Shown here in pieces: positions 25,683 through 33,771 of a stretch of 64,000 bases of DNA; positions within the stretch are counted from its first letter, which is position 1, and the number at the start of each line of letters is the position of its first letter. The DNA comes from Rhizobium sp. CIAT894 (GTDB lineage Bacteria; Pseudomonadota; Alphaproteobacteria; Rhizobiales; Rhizobiaceae), in contig NZ_CP020947.1 in assembly GCF_000172795.2 (NCBI RefSeq), positions 4,047,001-4,111,000 on the forward strand. The letters are read 5' to 3'. Made by a program: the position numbers and the translations under genes. The notes beneath the pieces are model-generated. The model did not search any database, was not told the origin of the DNA, and was given only the letters and a program-made list of their open reading frames with translations.

Positions 25683-25854
25683 TACTCGCTCTTTCTTAAG
25701 CTTGTTTGGCGAGGAACTCGGTGCCGCTGCGGCTTCGTTCCGATAAGAGTGAGATAGTCCGCTTAGGCGTCGCCCGCCCGCCCAAAGCTCTCAATCTCTT
25801 GCCCGATTGTCTCAAGGTCTTTTTTTCTTCAAAGAGCCATGGCATAGAGGGTTT

Positions 25855-26748
25855 ATGAACGAGCACCTTCAACCTCATATCGACATTGCCCTGCGACACG
25901 CGCGATCGGGCATAACGATCACTCAGATCCCACGATTGGAGATCGGAGTCGGACAAGCGACCTCAGGCACGTCGCCCTGCCTCTACCGATCCATGATCTG
26001 CTTCATCCTGCAGGGATCGAAAGATGTGGCGATCCACGACAATTTGCTGCGCTACGACTCAGCGCAATACCTCGTCAGCGCTCTGGATCTTCCCCTGAGC
26101 GGCCAAATCCACAATGCCGATGACGGGCGGCCTTATATCTCGGTGTCACTGGTCTTGGACCCGTCGCTGCTGTCTCAAATTGCGGCCGACATGCCGCCGA
26201 TCCGCGATCCCGATGCGCCCGGTATCGGGATCGCGATCAATTCAATGACACCGCCGCTACGCGACACGCTGCTGCGTCTGCTTACCTTGCTCGATACCCC
26301 GAGCGACATACCTGTCCTGGCCCCGATGGCGGAGCGCGAATTGCTCTATCGTCTCCTCCAGGGACCGCAGGGCCGCTTGCTGCGCCATATCGCGCAGCCT
26401 GAAGGCGCGCTTGGTCGCATCCGCCGTGCCGTTGAATGGATCCGCGACCATCAGAACACCCGGTTGCGGATCGAGGCATTGTGCGATGTCAGCGGGATGA
26501 GCCGTGCCAGTCTGCACCGGCATTTCGTGGCGCTGACCAGCCTCAGCCCGGTCCAGTATCAGAAGCAGCTTCGTCTTCAGGAGGCTCGCCAGCTGCTGCT
26601 CGCGGGCGATCACAGCGCCTCCGACGTGGCCTTTGCCGTCGGTTATGAGAGTGCCTCGCAGTTTAGCCGCGAATATCTGAGGCAGTTCGGTGCGCCACCC
26701 GCGCGCGACGTGCGTCAACTCAGGCATTCGATAAGCAACCCCGTTTAG
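25855..26748 (+). CDS. AraC-family transcriptional regulator (AraC_N type)
   Basis: 297 residues, the same architecture as the regulator at 17755. The N-terminal domain has SPCLYRSMICFILQGSKDVAIHD and LDLPLSGQI. The C-terminal HTH pair has VEWIRDHQNTRLRIEALCDVSGM and AFAVGYESASQFSREYLRQFG. ATG 25855 (MNEHLQPHIDIAL) is used because the upstream frame to 25807 begins at a TTG and reads poorly. It is divergent from the deleted SDR-GST-hydrolase unit and upstream of an intact SDR gene on its own strand. Regulators of this kind commonly sit next to an SDR or oxidoreductase target. Confidence 0.88.
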   Translation: MNEHLQPHIDIALRHARSGITITQIPRLEIGVGQATSGTSPCLYRSMICFILQGSKDVAIHDNLLRYDSAQYLVSALDLPLSGQIHNADDGRPYISVSLVLDPSLLSQIAADMPPIRDPDAPGIGIAINSMTPPLRDTLLRLLTLLDTPSDIPVLAPMAERELLYRLLQGPQGRLLRHIAQPEGALGRIRRAVEWIRDHQNTRLRIEALCDVSGMSRASLHRHFVALTSLSPVQYQKQLRLQEARQLLLAGDHSASDVAFAVGYESASQFSREYLRQFGAPPARDVRQLRHSISNPV

Positions 26749-27038
26749 TGCTTGGTCCTCGATCACCGGCAGCCTTCCTAGAGTGGAGGCCGACATTAAA
26801 TCTTGCGATTTGCAGACGGAAGAAGGGCGGATGGCCTGTCGAAACCGGGCAGCTACGCATCATCCGGCGTTCAGGCTGGTTAAAAAAACCTGAGATGATT
26901 AGGCAAGATGTTGAGCCTATTGGGCGGGACTGAAATCCCGCCTCTCGTTTATCTAGAGGGCGATCGACGCGTAAAGCGATTGAGAAAAGCAACGCCGTTG
27001 TTAGTCGAGACTAGAATCTAAAGAAACGAGCAACATTT
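26749..27038. other. Intergenic region between AraC gene and SDR gene
   Basis: 290 bases without a gene. It contains the hairpin at 26922-26950 and must carry the promoter of the SDR at 27039. The base composition is lower in GC than the flanks. Confidence 0.4.
26922..26950 (+). terminator. Hairpin with T-rich tail after the AraC gene
   Basis: GGCGGGA (26923-26929) pairs with TCCCGCC (26936-26942) around CTGAAA, followed by TCTCGTTT. Probably terminates the AraC transcript before the SDR promoter. Confidence 0.5.
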
Positions 27039-27791
27039 ATGACACGTCTTAATGGAAAACGTACCCTGATCACCGGTGGCACTTCGGGCATTGGTCTCGA
27101 AACCGCAAAGCAGTTTTTGAATGAAGGCGCCCGCGTCATCGTGACCGGCAACAACCCGGATTCCATCGAAAAGGCGAAATCCGCGCTCGGGCCCGAGGTT
27201 TTGGTTCTGAAGGCCGACAGCGCGAGCGTCGAGGCGCAGCGCGGGCTCGCAAATGCGGTGAAGGAGCATTACGGACAGTTGGACGTTGCCTTTCTCAATG
27301 CCGGCATCTCGATCTGGCAGCCGATCGAAGCCTGGACTGAGGAAGCCTTCAATCAATCCTTTGCCATCAACGTGCGCGGCCCCTACTTTCTGATCCAGGC
27401 TCTGCTGCCGGTCTTCGCCCAGCCCGCCTCGGTGGTGCTCAACACCTCGGTCAACGCCCATGTCGGCGCCGTCAACTCCTCCGTCTACGGCGCCACCAAG
27501 GCGGCCTTCCTCAACCTGTCAAAGACTCTCTCCTCCGAACTCCTGCCGCGCGGCATCCGCGTCAATGCAGTCAGCCCCGGCCCGGTCGAAACCCCGCTCT
27601 ACGACAAGCTCGGCATTCCCGACGCCTATCGGGACCAGGTGAACAAGGACATCGTCTCGACGATCCCGCTCGGCCGCTTCGGCGTCGCGGCCGAGGTTGC
27701 CAAGGCCGTCGTCTATCTGGCATCCGACGAATCCGCATGGACGATCGGCACAGAAATCGTGGTCGACGGCGGGCGCACCCTGAACCGCTGA
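27039..27791 (+). CDS. Classical short-chain dehydrogenase/reductase
   Basis: 250 residues, complete. The Rossmann motif TGGTSGIG is at residues 12-19. NAG is in FLNAGISIW, the catalytic serine in LNTSVNA and the YxxxK in YGATKAA. The C-terminal segment is GTEIVVDGG. Acidic-residue absence after beta-2 (TGNNPDS) suggests NADPH preference, tentatively. The substrate is unknown. ATG 27039 is preceded by an AGAAACGAG purine stretch. It is intact, unlike the deleted relative at 25467, and is followed by a GC hairpin and an AraC remnant. Confidence 0.9.
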   Translation: MTRLNGKRTLITGGTSGIGLETAKQFLNEGARVIVTGNNPDSIEKAKSALGPEVLVLKADSASVEAQRGLANAVKEHYGQLDVAFLNAGISIWQPIEAWTEEAFNQSFAINVRGPYFLIQALLPVFAQPASVVLNTSVNAHVGAVNSSVYGATKAAFLNLSKTLSSELLPRGIRVNAVSPGPVETPLYDKLGIPDAYRDQVNKDIVSTIPLGRFGVAAEVAKAVVYLASDESAWTIGTEIVVDGGRTLNR

Positions 27792-27800
27792 TCTGTTCTG

Positions 27801-27830
27801 GCCGGGCCCGCCCCAACGGGCCCGGCTTCG
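27801..27830 (+). terminator. GC-rich hairpin after the SDR gene
   Basis: GCCGGGCCCG and CGGGCCCGGC form a 10-bp perfect stem with a short CCCCAA loop, 10 bases after the SDR stop. There is only a short T-run, so the termination strength is uncertain. Confidence 0.55.
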
Positions 27831-27907
27831 ATACAGCAAATACAGTTCTCCGCGGTGCCCGAAGCCACGGGCAGCGCCTTCGGAGGAGGAAGGTTCCGTG
27901 GCAAATT

Positions 27908-28015
27908 CAACAAGCGTTCGCGGTTGGATACGAGAGCGCCTCCCAATTCAGCCGCGAATATCTTCGGCAATTTGGCGCGCCGCCGGCATGTCCAGGAGAT
28001 GCGTCAAGCGATTGA
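27908..28015 (+). pseudogene. Remnant of an AraC-family regulator C terminus
   Basis: About 35 codons read QQAFAVGYESASQFSREY and on to LRQFGAPPA, near-identical to the second helix-turn-helix end of the regulator at 25855. No N-terminal domain precedes it. The DNA differs from the 25855 gene at many third positions, so it is a decayed paralogue rather than a recent copy. It lies at the right edge of the accessory block. Confidence 0.8.
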
Positions 28016-28325
28016 CCACCCGACGGTGGCTTAACCGTCTGCGGCGGCGGGCCAATCTCCAAGACGCCGAGCCGACTCCGGCGCATGGTGCCGCCCGAAA
28101 ATCGCTGAGACTTTTCGGCATCATGTCCGAGACAAGTTCGGCTTTCACCGATTGGGGCCAAACCTTGGCCACATTGATATTATCTGTAACATTCGCGCTT
28201 GCGGGGATGTTCAGGGCACGTCATAGGCTGGTAAGGATTTATAAAGTATAAGCCGTCTATGATTCCGTCTGATGCCCGAACTCCATAGGCGGACCGGGTC
28301 GCATTATCTTTATGGGCTAATTTGG
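28016..28325. other. Intergenic region upstream of the L,D-transpeptidase
   Basis: 310 bases. No gene is supported; overlapping frames have poor composition. It covers the right junction of the accessory block and the promoter of the gene at 28326. A short AT-rich stretch near 28228-28250 is the likeliest promoter zone. Confidence 0.4.
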
Positions 28326-29573
28326 ATGCGCATACGTTATTTTGCCTATGTTTCCCTCATGGCGCTGGCTCTGACCGGCTGCAATGACGCGTTGGAAACC
28401 GCGCAGGTCGATCTCTCCAAGGTCAAGAACAAGGTCGAGCAGCCGCTTCCTCCCCATATCCTCACGGCCATGTCCGCCAAGGGCATGGACCGCAATTCGC
28501 CGATCATGATCCGCATCTTCAAGGAAGAAGGTGCCATGGAGATCTGGAAGGCGAAGACCGATAATCGTTTCGACAAGATCGCCGACTACAAGATCTGCGC
28601 CTGGTCCGGCCGTCTCGGCCCGAAGGTCAAAACCGGCGACCGGCAGGCGCCGGAAGGTTTCTACGACCTGACGCGCGCCAACCTGAACCCCAATTCCAAA
28701 TATTATCTGGCGATCAACACCGGCTTCCCGAACCGCTACGACGCGGCCAACGGCCGCACCGGCTCCGATCTGATGATCCATGGCGCCTGCTCGTCCTCCG
28801 GCTGCTATTCGATGACCGACCAGCAGGTGCTTGAAATTTACGCCTTTGCCCGCGACGCCTTCAAGGGCGGCCAGGCGACGGTGCAGCTGCAGGCCTTCCC
28901 CTTCCGCATGACGGCGGAAAACATGGTCAAGCATCGGCTCGACTCGAGCTACGACTTCTGGAAGATGCTGAAGGTCGGCTACGACAATTTCGAAGTGACG
29001 AAACGCCCGCCCGAGGTGGCCGTCTGCGAGAAGAAATACGTCTTCAACCAGCAGGCAACCGATGGCGGCGCCTTCAATGCCGCCGGCAAATGCCCTGCCA
29101 TGTCGACGCCGCCGGCGCTGACGGCAGCCCTTGCCGCCTACGGCAAGACCTATGATGCCGATTATGCCAAGGCGATGAGCAAATTCGACGGCATGGCCTG
29201 GTACGACCCCTCCGAAGCCGAGCGCAAGGCCGTCGTCGCCAAGACGCGCAAGGGCCGCGAACTTGCTTATGCGCCGACCGGCACCTCGCTGGAAGCCGGC
29301 CGCATGGTCAAGGTCGCCGAACTCGAAGACCTGATGGCCAAGCGCACCGCCCAGGGTCTGGCCGCCAAGACCGCGCCGGGCGCCACGCCGGCAATGCCTG
29401 CCGCACCGCAGGCAATCTCGGCTGAGCCGCAGGCAACCGCAGTCGCTGTCGCGACACCGGCGGTCGTGCCGATCCCGACGCAGAACCCGCTGGCCTTTGC
29501 GGCGCCCGAACCGCAGGAAACGGCGGAAGCCGCGGCAAAGAAGCCGTTCTGGAAATTCTGGGCGCGGAACTGA
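28326..29573 (+). CDS. L,D-transpeptidase lipoprotein (YkuD domain)
   Basis: 415 residues. A lipoprotein signal MRIRYFAYVSLMALALTGC has the lipid-accepting cysteine at residue 19. The YkuD catalytic domain spans roughly residues 55-190, with H152 and nucleophile C160 in the motif IHGACSSSGCYSM. A long C-terminal tail is rich in alanine and proline (from about residue 350) and ends in KKPFWKFWARN. Such enzymes form 3-3 peptidoglycan crosslinks or attach proteins to the wall, and 3-3 links are abundant in Rhizobiales. ATG 28326 begins at the signal peptide. tusA follows 5 bases after the stop. Confidence 0.88.
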   Translation: MRIRYFAYVSLMALALTGCNDALETAQVDLSKVKNKVEQPLPPHILTAMSAKGMDRNSPIMIRIFKEEGAMEIWKAKTDNRFDKIADYKICAWSGRLGPKVKTGDRQAPEGFYDLTRANLNPNSKYYLAINTGFPNRYDAANGRTGSDLMIHGACSSSGCYSMTDQQVLEIYAFARDAFKGGQATVQLQAFPFRMTAENMVKHRLDSSYDFWKMLKVGYDNFEVTKRPPEVAVCEKKYVFNQQATDGGAFNAAGKCPAMSTPPALTAALAAYGKTYDADYAKAMSKFDGMAWYDPSEAERKAVVAKTRKGRELAYAPTGTSLEAGRMVKVAELEDLMAKRTAQGLAAKTAPGATPAMPAAPQAISAEPQATAVAVATPAVVPIPTQNPLAFAAPEPQETAEAAAKKPFWKFWARN

Positions 29574-29578
29574 ACGGC

Positions 29579-29803
29579 TTGAGCCCCGTTTTTTACGACC
29601 TTCGCGGCCTGAAATGCCCATTCCCGGTGATCAAGACACGCAAGAAGCTTGCCGCCATGGCAAGCGGCACCCTCATTCGCGTCGACACCACCGATCCGAT
29701 GGCTGTGATCGACATGCCGCATTTCTGCAATGAGGACGGCCACGAACTGGTCGAGGCCGAAAAGACCGAAGACGGCCACCGTTTCCTGATCAGAAAGGGT
29801 TAA
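29579..29803 (+). CDS. TusA/SirA-like sulfurtransferase
   Basis: 74 residues with the TusA signature LRGLKCPFPVIKTRKKL; C13 of the CPxP motif is the persulfide-accepting cysteine. The rest follows the two-layer fold (GTLIRVDTTDPMAVIDM, then HFCNEDGHEL). TusA proteins relay sulfur in tRNA thiolation and molybdenum-cofactor synthesis; which applies here is unknown. The start is a TTG at 29579, with no better codon near the conserved FYDLRG. It directly follows the L,D-transpeptidase stop. Its stop TAA shares two bases with the convergent cobW stop. Confidence 0.85.
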   Translation: MSPVFYDLRGLKCPFPVIKTRKKLAAMASGTLIRVDTTDPMAVIDMPHFCNEDGHELVEAEKTEDGHRFLIRKG

Positions 29804-30963
29804 ATTCTCAAGCCCGGAATGGCGAGCGGGTTGTCCGACAGCGCCGCGCGATCGGGCCTGTCGATGCGCGGCTTGCCGAGAAAGGCGTCGAACAAATCCT
29901 TGACGAAGGCTTCCGGCAGATCCCTTGTGATCAGCACCATGCGCGTGCGCCGGTCCTGCGGATCCGGCCAGGCGGGAAGCCGCACCGGCGGATGGAAGAT
30001 GCTTTGCACGCCGTGCAGCACCAGCGGCCGTTCCGGCCGGTCGGAGACCGAAACGATCGCCTTCATTCTCAAGAGTTTCTCGCCATGGGCGGAGCGCAGG
30101 AGATCGATGAACATGTCGAGCGCCATCGGGTCGATCGGCTTCTCCTCGACGATCGAGAAAGAGCGGATCGAGGCATCGTGACGATTGACGTCGTGCGCGT
30201 CCTGGTGCGCATGACCGTGATGATGATGGTGGTGGTGGCCGTGATCATGGCCATGATGGTCATGGTCATGACCGTGATGCGCCTCGTGGGCGTCCTCGTC
30301 CTGCAGCCAGCGACTGACATCGGCGATCTTCGTCTTGGGATCATAGAGCCCGTTGACCAGCACCGCGGCGCTGCCGGCCTCGCTGCTGTCGGCGTCCATC
30401 ATCGCGGCGCGCGGATTGAGCGCCCGCAGCCGCTTTTCCAGGGCATCCGTTCCAGCGCCGGCCATCGATTTTTTCGAGACGATCAGCCGGTCGGCGACCG
30501 CCGCCTGCTTGCGCGCTTCCTCGTGATTGTCGAGCGTCTGCAGCCCGTTGACCGCATCGACGACGGTGACGACACCGTCGAGCTCGAAATTCGTGGCAAT
30601 GACCGGATTGCCCATGATCGCCTGCATGACAGGGGCAGGGTCGGCAAGGCCGGTCGTTTCGATGACGACGCGCTTCACCGGTTTGACGCGGCCGGTCTGC
30701 ACCGCATCCATCAGGTTGGCGAGCGTATCGACAAGTTCGCCGCGCACGGTGCAGCACAGGCAGCCGTCCGAGAGTTCGATAATGGAATCGCCGGAGCTTT
30801 CGACCAGCAGATGATCGATGCCGACATCGCCGAATTCGTTGATGATGACGGCGGCATCCTTCATCTCGGGATGTTTGAGGATGCGGTTGAGCAGCGTCGA
30901 TTTGCCGGCACCGAGAAAGCCGGTCAGGATGGTGACCGGAATCCTGTCGTTGAGCGCGCTCAT
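29800..30963 (-). CDS. CobW/COG0523 GTPase metallochaperone
   Basis: 387 residues of the G3E GTPase family. Walker A GFLGAGKST is at residues 15-23, with the metal-binding GCLCC at 67-71, ETTGLADPAP as the switch region, and a SKK-type base-recognition segment. A histidine-rich loop of about 36 residues spans positions 227-263 and contains a run of seven histidines (HHHHHHH). The CobW C-terminal domain follows. The histidine loop suggests Zn2+ or Co2+ storage and delivery, as in ZNG1/YeiR relatives, rather than cobalamin synthesis proper; cobS/T are 20 kb away. ATG 30963. Confidence 0.9.
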   Translation of the reverse strand: MSALNDRIPVTILTGFLGAGKSTLLNRILKHPEMKDAAVIINEFGDVGIDHLLVESSGDSIIELSDGCLCCTVRGELVDTLANLMDAVQTGRVKPVKRVVIETTGLADPAPVMQAIMGNPVIATNFELDGVVTVVDAVNGLQTLDNHEEARKQAAVADRLIVSKKSMAGAGTDALEKRLRALNPRAAMMDADSSEAGSAAVLVNGLYDPKTKIADVSRWLQDEDAHEAHHGHDHDHHGHDHGHHHHHHHGHAHQDAHDVNRHDASIRSFSIVEEKPIDPMALDMFIDLLRSAHGEKLLRMKAIVSVSDRPERPLVLHGVQSIFHPPVRLPAWPDPQDRRTRMVLITRDLPEAFVKDLFDAFLGKPRIDRPDRAALSDNPLAIPGLRI

Positions 30964-30982
30964 GTCATTTTACCCTGGCAGT

Positions 30983-32116
30983 TTAGAAGGATGTCGGGCG
31001 CGGCATCGGCACCGGCACATTGGCGATCGCGCCGGCCGTATCGCCGGCCGCGACCTTGTCCGGCTGCGGGGCCGGCTGCTGATCCTGCCCGGGAATGAGG
31101 CCGGCAAAGACGAAACGCGGATCGTGGTCCATTTCCAGGATATAGGGCGACTGCACGCGCATGCGGCCGACCTCGTCTCGCGTTTCGCTGCGTATTTTTG
31201 CGCCCTTGGCGCTGCAGATGTCGGCGCTGATGTCGGCAACCTGGTCCTGTCCCGGGCCATAGGGCCGCAGCGACCCCAGCGTCTCGCTGCCGGGAAACTG
31301 CGTGGTAAATCCCTTCTGCAGAAGGTTTGCCGTCGCATCGGCGCGCGCCGCCAGGCTGTCGGTGCCGAGCACGACGGAGACCAGCGTGCGGCCGTTGCGT
31401 GTCGCCGAACCGATCTGGTTGAAGCCCGAGGCGCAGATGAAGCCGGTCTTCATGCCGTCGGCGCCGGCAAAGCGGCCGATCAGCATATTGAGGCTCGGCA
31501 CGTTCTGCTGGCCGTTGGTGAAACCTTCAAGCGCGAAATAACCGGCATATTGCGGAAAATCGCGGCGCAGCGCCACCGTCAGCACCGCAAGATCGCGCGC
31601 CGTCGTATACTGCCCCTTGCCCGGCAGGCCGTTCGGATTGACGAAATGCGAATCCGTCATGCCGAGCTTCAGCGCTTCGCCGTTCATCCGCGTCACGAAG
31701 CCTTCCTGCGTGCCGCCGATGGCTTCGGCCACCGCGACGGCGATGTCGTTGGCCGATTTCACCATCAGGATCTTCAGCGCGCTGTCGAGCGTCAGCTTCT
31801 GGCCCGGCTTGAAATACATCTTGGCGGCCGGCTGGGCGGCTGCGCGTTTGCTCATGACAATGGGGGTGTCGAGGCTGATCTGGCCGGCGCGGATCGCGTC
31901 GAAGACGGTATAGACGGTCATCAGCTTGGTCAGCGAGGCCGGATACCATTTGCGGAAGGCTTCCTCATGTTCGAGCACGCGGCCGGTCTGCACGTCGACG
32001 AGGATATGCGGATTGGCCTGAGCGAGCGGAATGGAGGCAAGAAAACCGGCAGTCGCGGCGACCACGAAACTAAACGGCCGCAAAACGGCAAACAAACGGA
32101 AGTGGCTCGTCGACAC
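30983..32116 (-). CDS. D-alanyl-D-alanine carboxypeptidase (penicillin-binding protein, family S11)
   Basis: 377 residues with an N-terminal signal (cleavage after LAQA, about residue 34). Active-site motifs are complete: SLTK with S61 and K64, SAN at 121-123, and KTG at 223-225. It is a low-molecular-weight PBP (DacA/DacF class) that trims the terminal D-alanine from peptidoglycan in the periplasm. The C-terminal part beyond residue 260 is shorter than in DacA and ends in a proline-rich tail without a clear amphipathic anchor. The start is a GTG at 32116 with AAGGA 7 bases upstream. The cobW gene follows 19 bases downstream. Confidence 0.92.
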   Translation of the reverse strand: MSTSHFRLFAVLRPFSFVVAATAGFLASIPLAQANPHILVDVQTGRVLEHEEAFRKWYPASLTKLMTVYTVFDAIRAGQISLDTPIVMSKRAAAQPAAKMYFKPGQKLTLDSALKILMVKSANDIAVAVAEAIGGTQEGFVTRMNGEALKLGMTDSHFVNPNGLPGKGQYTTARDLAVLTVALRRDFPQYAGYFALEGFTNGQQNVPSLNMLIGRFAGADGMKTGFICASGFNQIGSATRNGRTLVSVVLGTDSLAARADATANLLQKGFTTQFPGSETLGSLRPYGPGQDQVADISADICSAKGAKIRSETRDEVGRMRVQSPYILEMDHDPRFVFAGLIPGQDQQPAPQPDKVAAGDTAGAIANVPVPMPRPTSF

Positions 32117-32286
32117 GGTTCGTCCTTCGAATATCAGGAAAATCTCGAAACCTTCCCCTATCTAGCCTATATGGCTATGACATGGCAAAGGTCATTGACT
32201 AAGTAATTTCCGAAAGCCTCATACCCAGCTTCACACCGTCGTGATGCGATGAAAGATTGTCGGGATTTCATAACAGGAACGCGAAT

Positions 32287-33450
32287 ATGCCGATTTTGAA
32301 CAGAGCCGCGGAATTGCAGGACGAAGTCGCCGAATGGCGCCGCCACATCCACGCCCGGCCCGAACTGCTTTTCGCGGTGGAAAACACGGCCGCCTTCGTC
32401 GCTGAAAAACTCAAGGAATTCGGCGTCGACGAGATCGTCACCGGCATCGGCCGCACCGGCGTCGTCGGCCTGATCAGGGGCAAGGGCGAAGGCCGCCGCA
32501 CCGTCGGCCTGCGCGCCGATATGGACGCCCTGCCGCTGACCGAAATCACCGGCAAGCCCTGGGCCTCGAAGACGCCGGGCAAGATGCATGCCTGCGGCCA
32601 TGACGGCCACACCGCCATGCTGCTCGGCGCCGCGAAATATCTGGCGGAGACCCGCAATTTCAACGGCAATATCGCCGTCATCTTCCAGCCCGCCGAAGAA
32701 GGCGGCGGCGGCGGCAACCTGATGGTCAAGGACGGCATGATGGAGCGCTTCGGCATCGAAGAGGTCTACGGCATGCACAATCTGCCGGGCCTGCCGGTGG
32801 GCCAATTCGCCACCCGCAAGGGCGCGATCATGGCGGCGACCGACGAATTCACCGTCACCATCAAGGGCCGCGGCGGCCACGCCGCCCAGCCGCACCGGAC
32901 GATCGACCCGATTGCGATCAGCGCCCAGATCGTCGCCAACCTGCAGATGATCGCCTCGCGCACCGCCGATCCGATCCGCTCGGTCGTCGTTTCGGTGACC
33001 AAGTTCAATGCCGGTTTCGCCCATAACGTCATCCCGAACGATGCGACCTTCGCCGGCACCGTCCGCACCCTCGACCCTGAAATGCGCACGCTCGCCGAGA
33101 CGCGCTTCCGCCAGATCATCGAGGGCATGGTCGCAGCCCATGGCGCCGAGGCCGACATCAGCTTCAACCGCAACTACCCCGTCACCGTCAATCATCCCGA
33201 CGAGACCGAGCATGCGGTGGCCGTCGCCGGCGCCATCGCCGGCGAGGGCAATGTCAACGCCGAGATCGATCCGATGATGGGCGGCGAGGATTTCTCCTAT
33301 ATGCTGAACGCCCGCCCCGGCGCCTTCATCTTCATCGGCAACGGCGACAGCGCCGGCCTGCACAACCCGGCCTACGACTTCAACGACGAAGCCATCGCCC
33401 ACGGCATCTCCTACTGGGTCCGCCTCGCCGAACAACGCTTGGGTCTCTGA
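32287..33450 (+). CDS. M20-family amidohydrolase (hippurate-hydrolase/aminoacylase type)
   Basis: 387 residues, peptidase family M20D. The metal site is at GLRADMDALPLTE and HACGHDGHT (C103, H105, H108), followed by FQPAEEGGGGG, YGMHNLPGLP, KGRGGHAAQPH of the dimerisation domain, and the closing GGEDFSYML. These enzymes hydrolyse N-acyl amino acids such as hippurate or auxin conjugates; the physiological substrate is open. ATG 32287 gives MPILNRAAELQDEV. A perfect terminator hairpin follows at 33457-33486, and then tRNA-Arg. Confidence 0.92.
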   Translation: MPILNRAAELQDEVAEWRRHIHARPELLFAVENTAAFVAEKLKEFGVDEIVTGIGRTGVVGLIRGKGEGRRTVGLRADMDALPLTEITGKPWASKTPGKMHACGHDGHTAMLLGAAKYLAETRNFNGNIAVIFQPAEEGGGGGNLMVKDGMMERFGIEEVYGMHNLPGLPVGQFATRKGAIMAATDEFTVTIKGRGGHAAQPHRTIDPIAISAQIVANLQMIASRTADPIRSVVVSVTKFNAGFAHNVIPNDATFAGTVRTLDPEMRTLAETRFRQIIEGMVAAHGAEADISFNRNYPVTVNHPDETEHAVAVAGAIAGEGNVNAEIDPMMGGEDFSYMLNARPGAFIFIGNGDSAGLHNPAYDFNDEAIAHGISYWVRLAEQRLGL

Positions 33451-33456
33451 CAAGAA

Positions 33457-33486
33457 TTAAGGCTTGGCTTCCTGCCAAGCCTTTTG
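33457..33486 (+). terminator. Intrinsic terminator of the M20 amidohydrolase gene
   Basis: AAGGCTTGGC and GCCAAGCCTT form a 10-bp perfect stem with a TTCCT loop, followed by TTG. It starts within 10 bases of the stop codon. Confidence 0.75.
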
Positions 33487-33503
33487 TATGCATGGCATCA
33501 AGT

Positions 33504-33580
33504 GGTCCCGTAGCTCAGCAGGATAGAGCACCAGATTCCTAATCTGGGGGTCACGCGTTCGAATCGCGTCGGGATCACCA
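33504..33580 (+). tRNA. tRNA-Arg (anticodon CCT)
   Basis: 77 nt including the encoded 3' CCA. Acceptor GGTCCCG pairs with CGGGATC (one G-U). The D arm is GCTC...GAGC, the anticodon stem CCAGA/TCTGG holds the loop TTCCTAA with anticodon CCT (reads AGG), and the T arm is ACGCG-TTCGAAT-CGCGT with discriminator A. Just downstream the sequence becomes AT-richer and carries foreign-looking genes, so its 3' end may be an integration site. Confidence 0.96.
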
Positions 33581-33771
33581 ATATTTTTCAAATACTTATA
33601 CCTTTTAGTCTGCGAAGATGTGAAGCCGCATTTCGTTATTGGGTAACCAGTGAGTAACGGTCGCCTCGTGTGATGCTCTGCCGCGCAACCTTGATAGGAA
33701 TGTTTTTTGGCGCGGCGCGACCGCAAATTCGCAAAAGAAATTCGAGGGGTCTTTTGTCGTCCAAGCTCCGG
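33581..33771. other. AT-rich stretch downstream of tRNA-Arg
   Basis: 191 bases. No integrase, no clear gene. The minus-strand frame that reads through the tRNA is an artefact. I found no repeat of the tRNA 3' end that would mark a right attachment site. Confidence 0.4.

Noticed and set aside
30181..30300. Low-complexity repeat (alternating GTG/ATG words) on the plus strand
   Set aside because: It is simply the reverse of the histidine-rich loop of the CobW protein.
32167..33453. Minus-strand 428-codon frame opposite the M20 amidohydrolase
   Set aside because: The plus strand has all zinc-ligand motifs; the minus frame is low-complexity shadow.
33457..33726. Minus-strand frame of 89 codons over the tRNA-Arg, with a DAIRTRDPQIRN-like segment
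   Set aside because: This is the well-known spurious protein that comes from reading tRNA-Arg backwards; it overlaps a certain tRNA.
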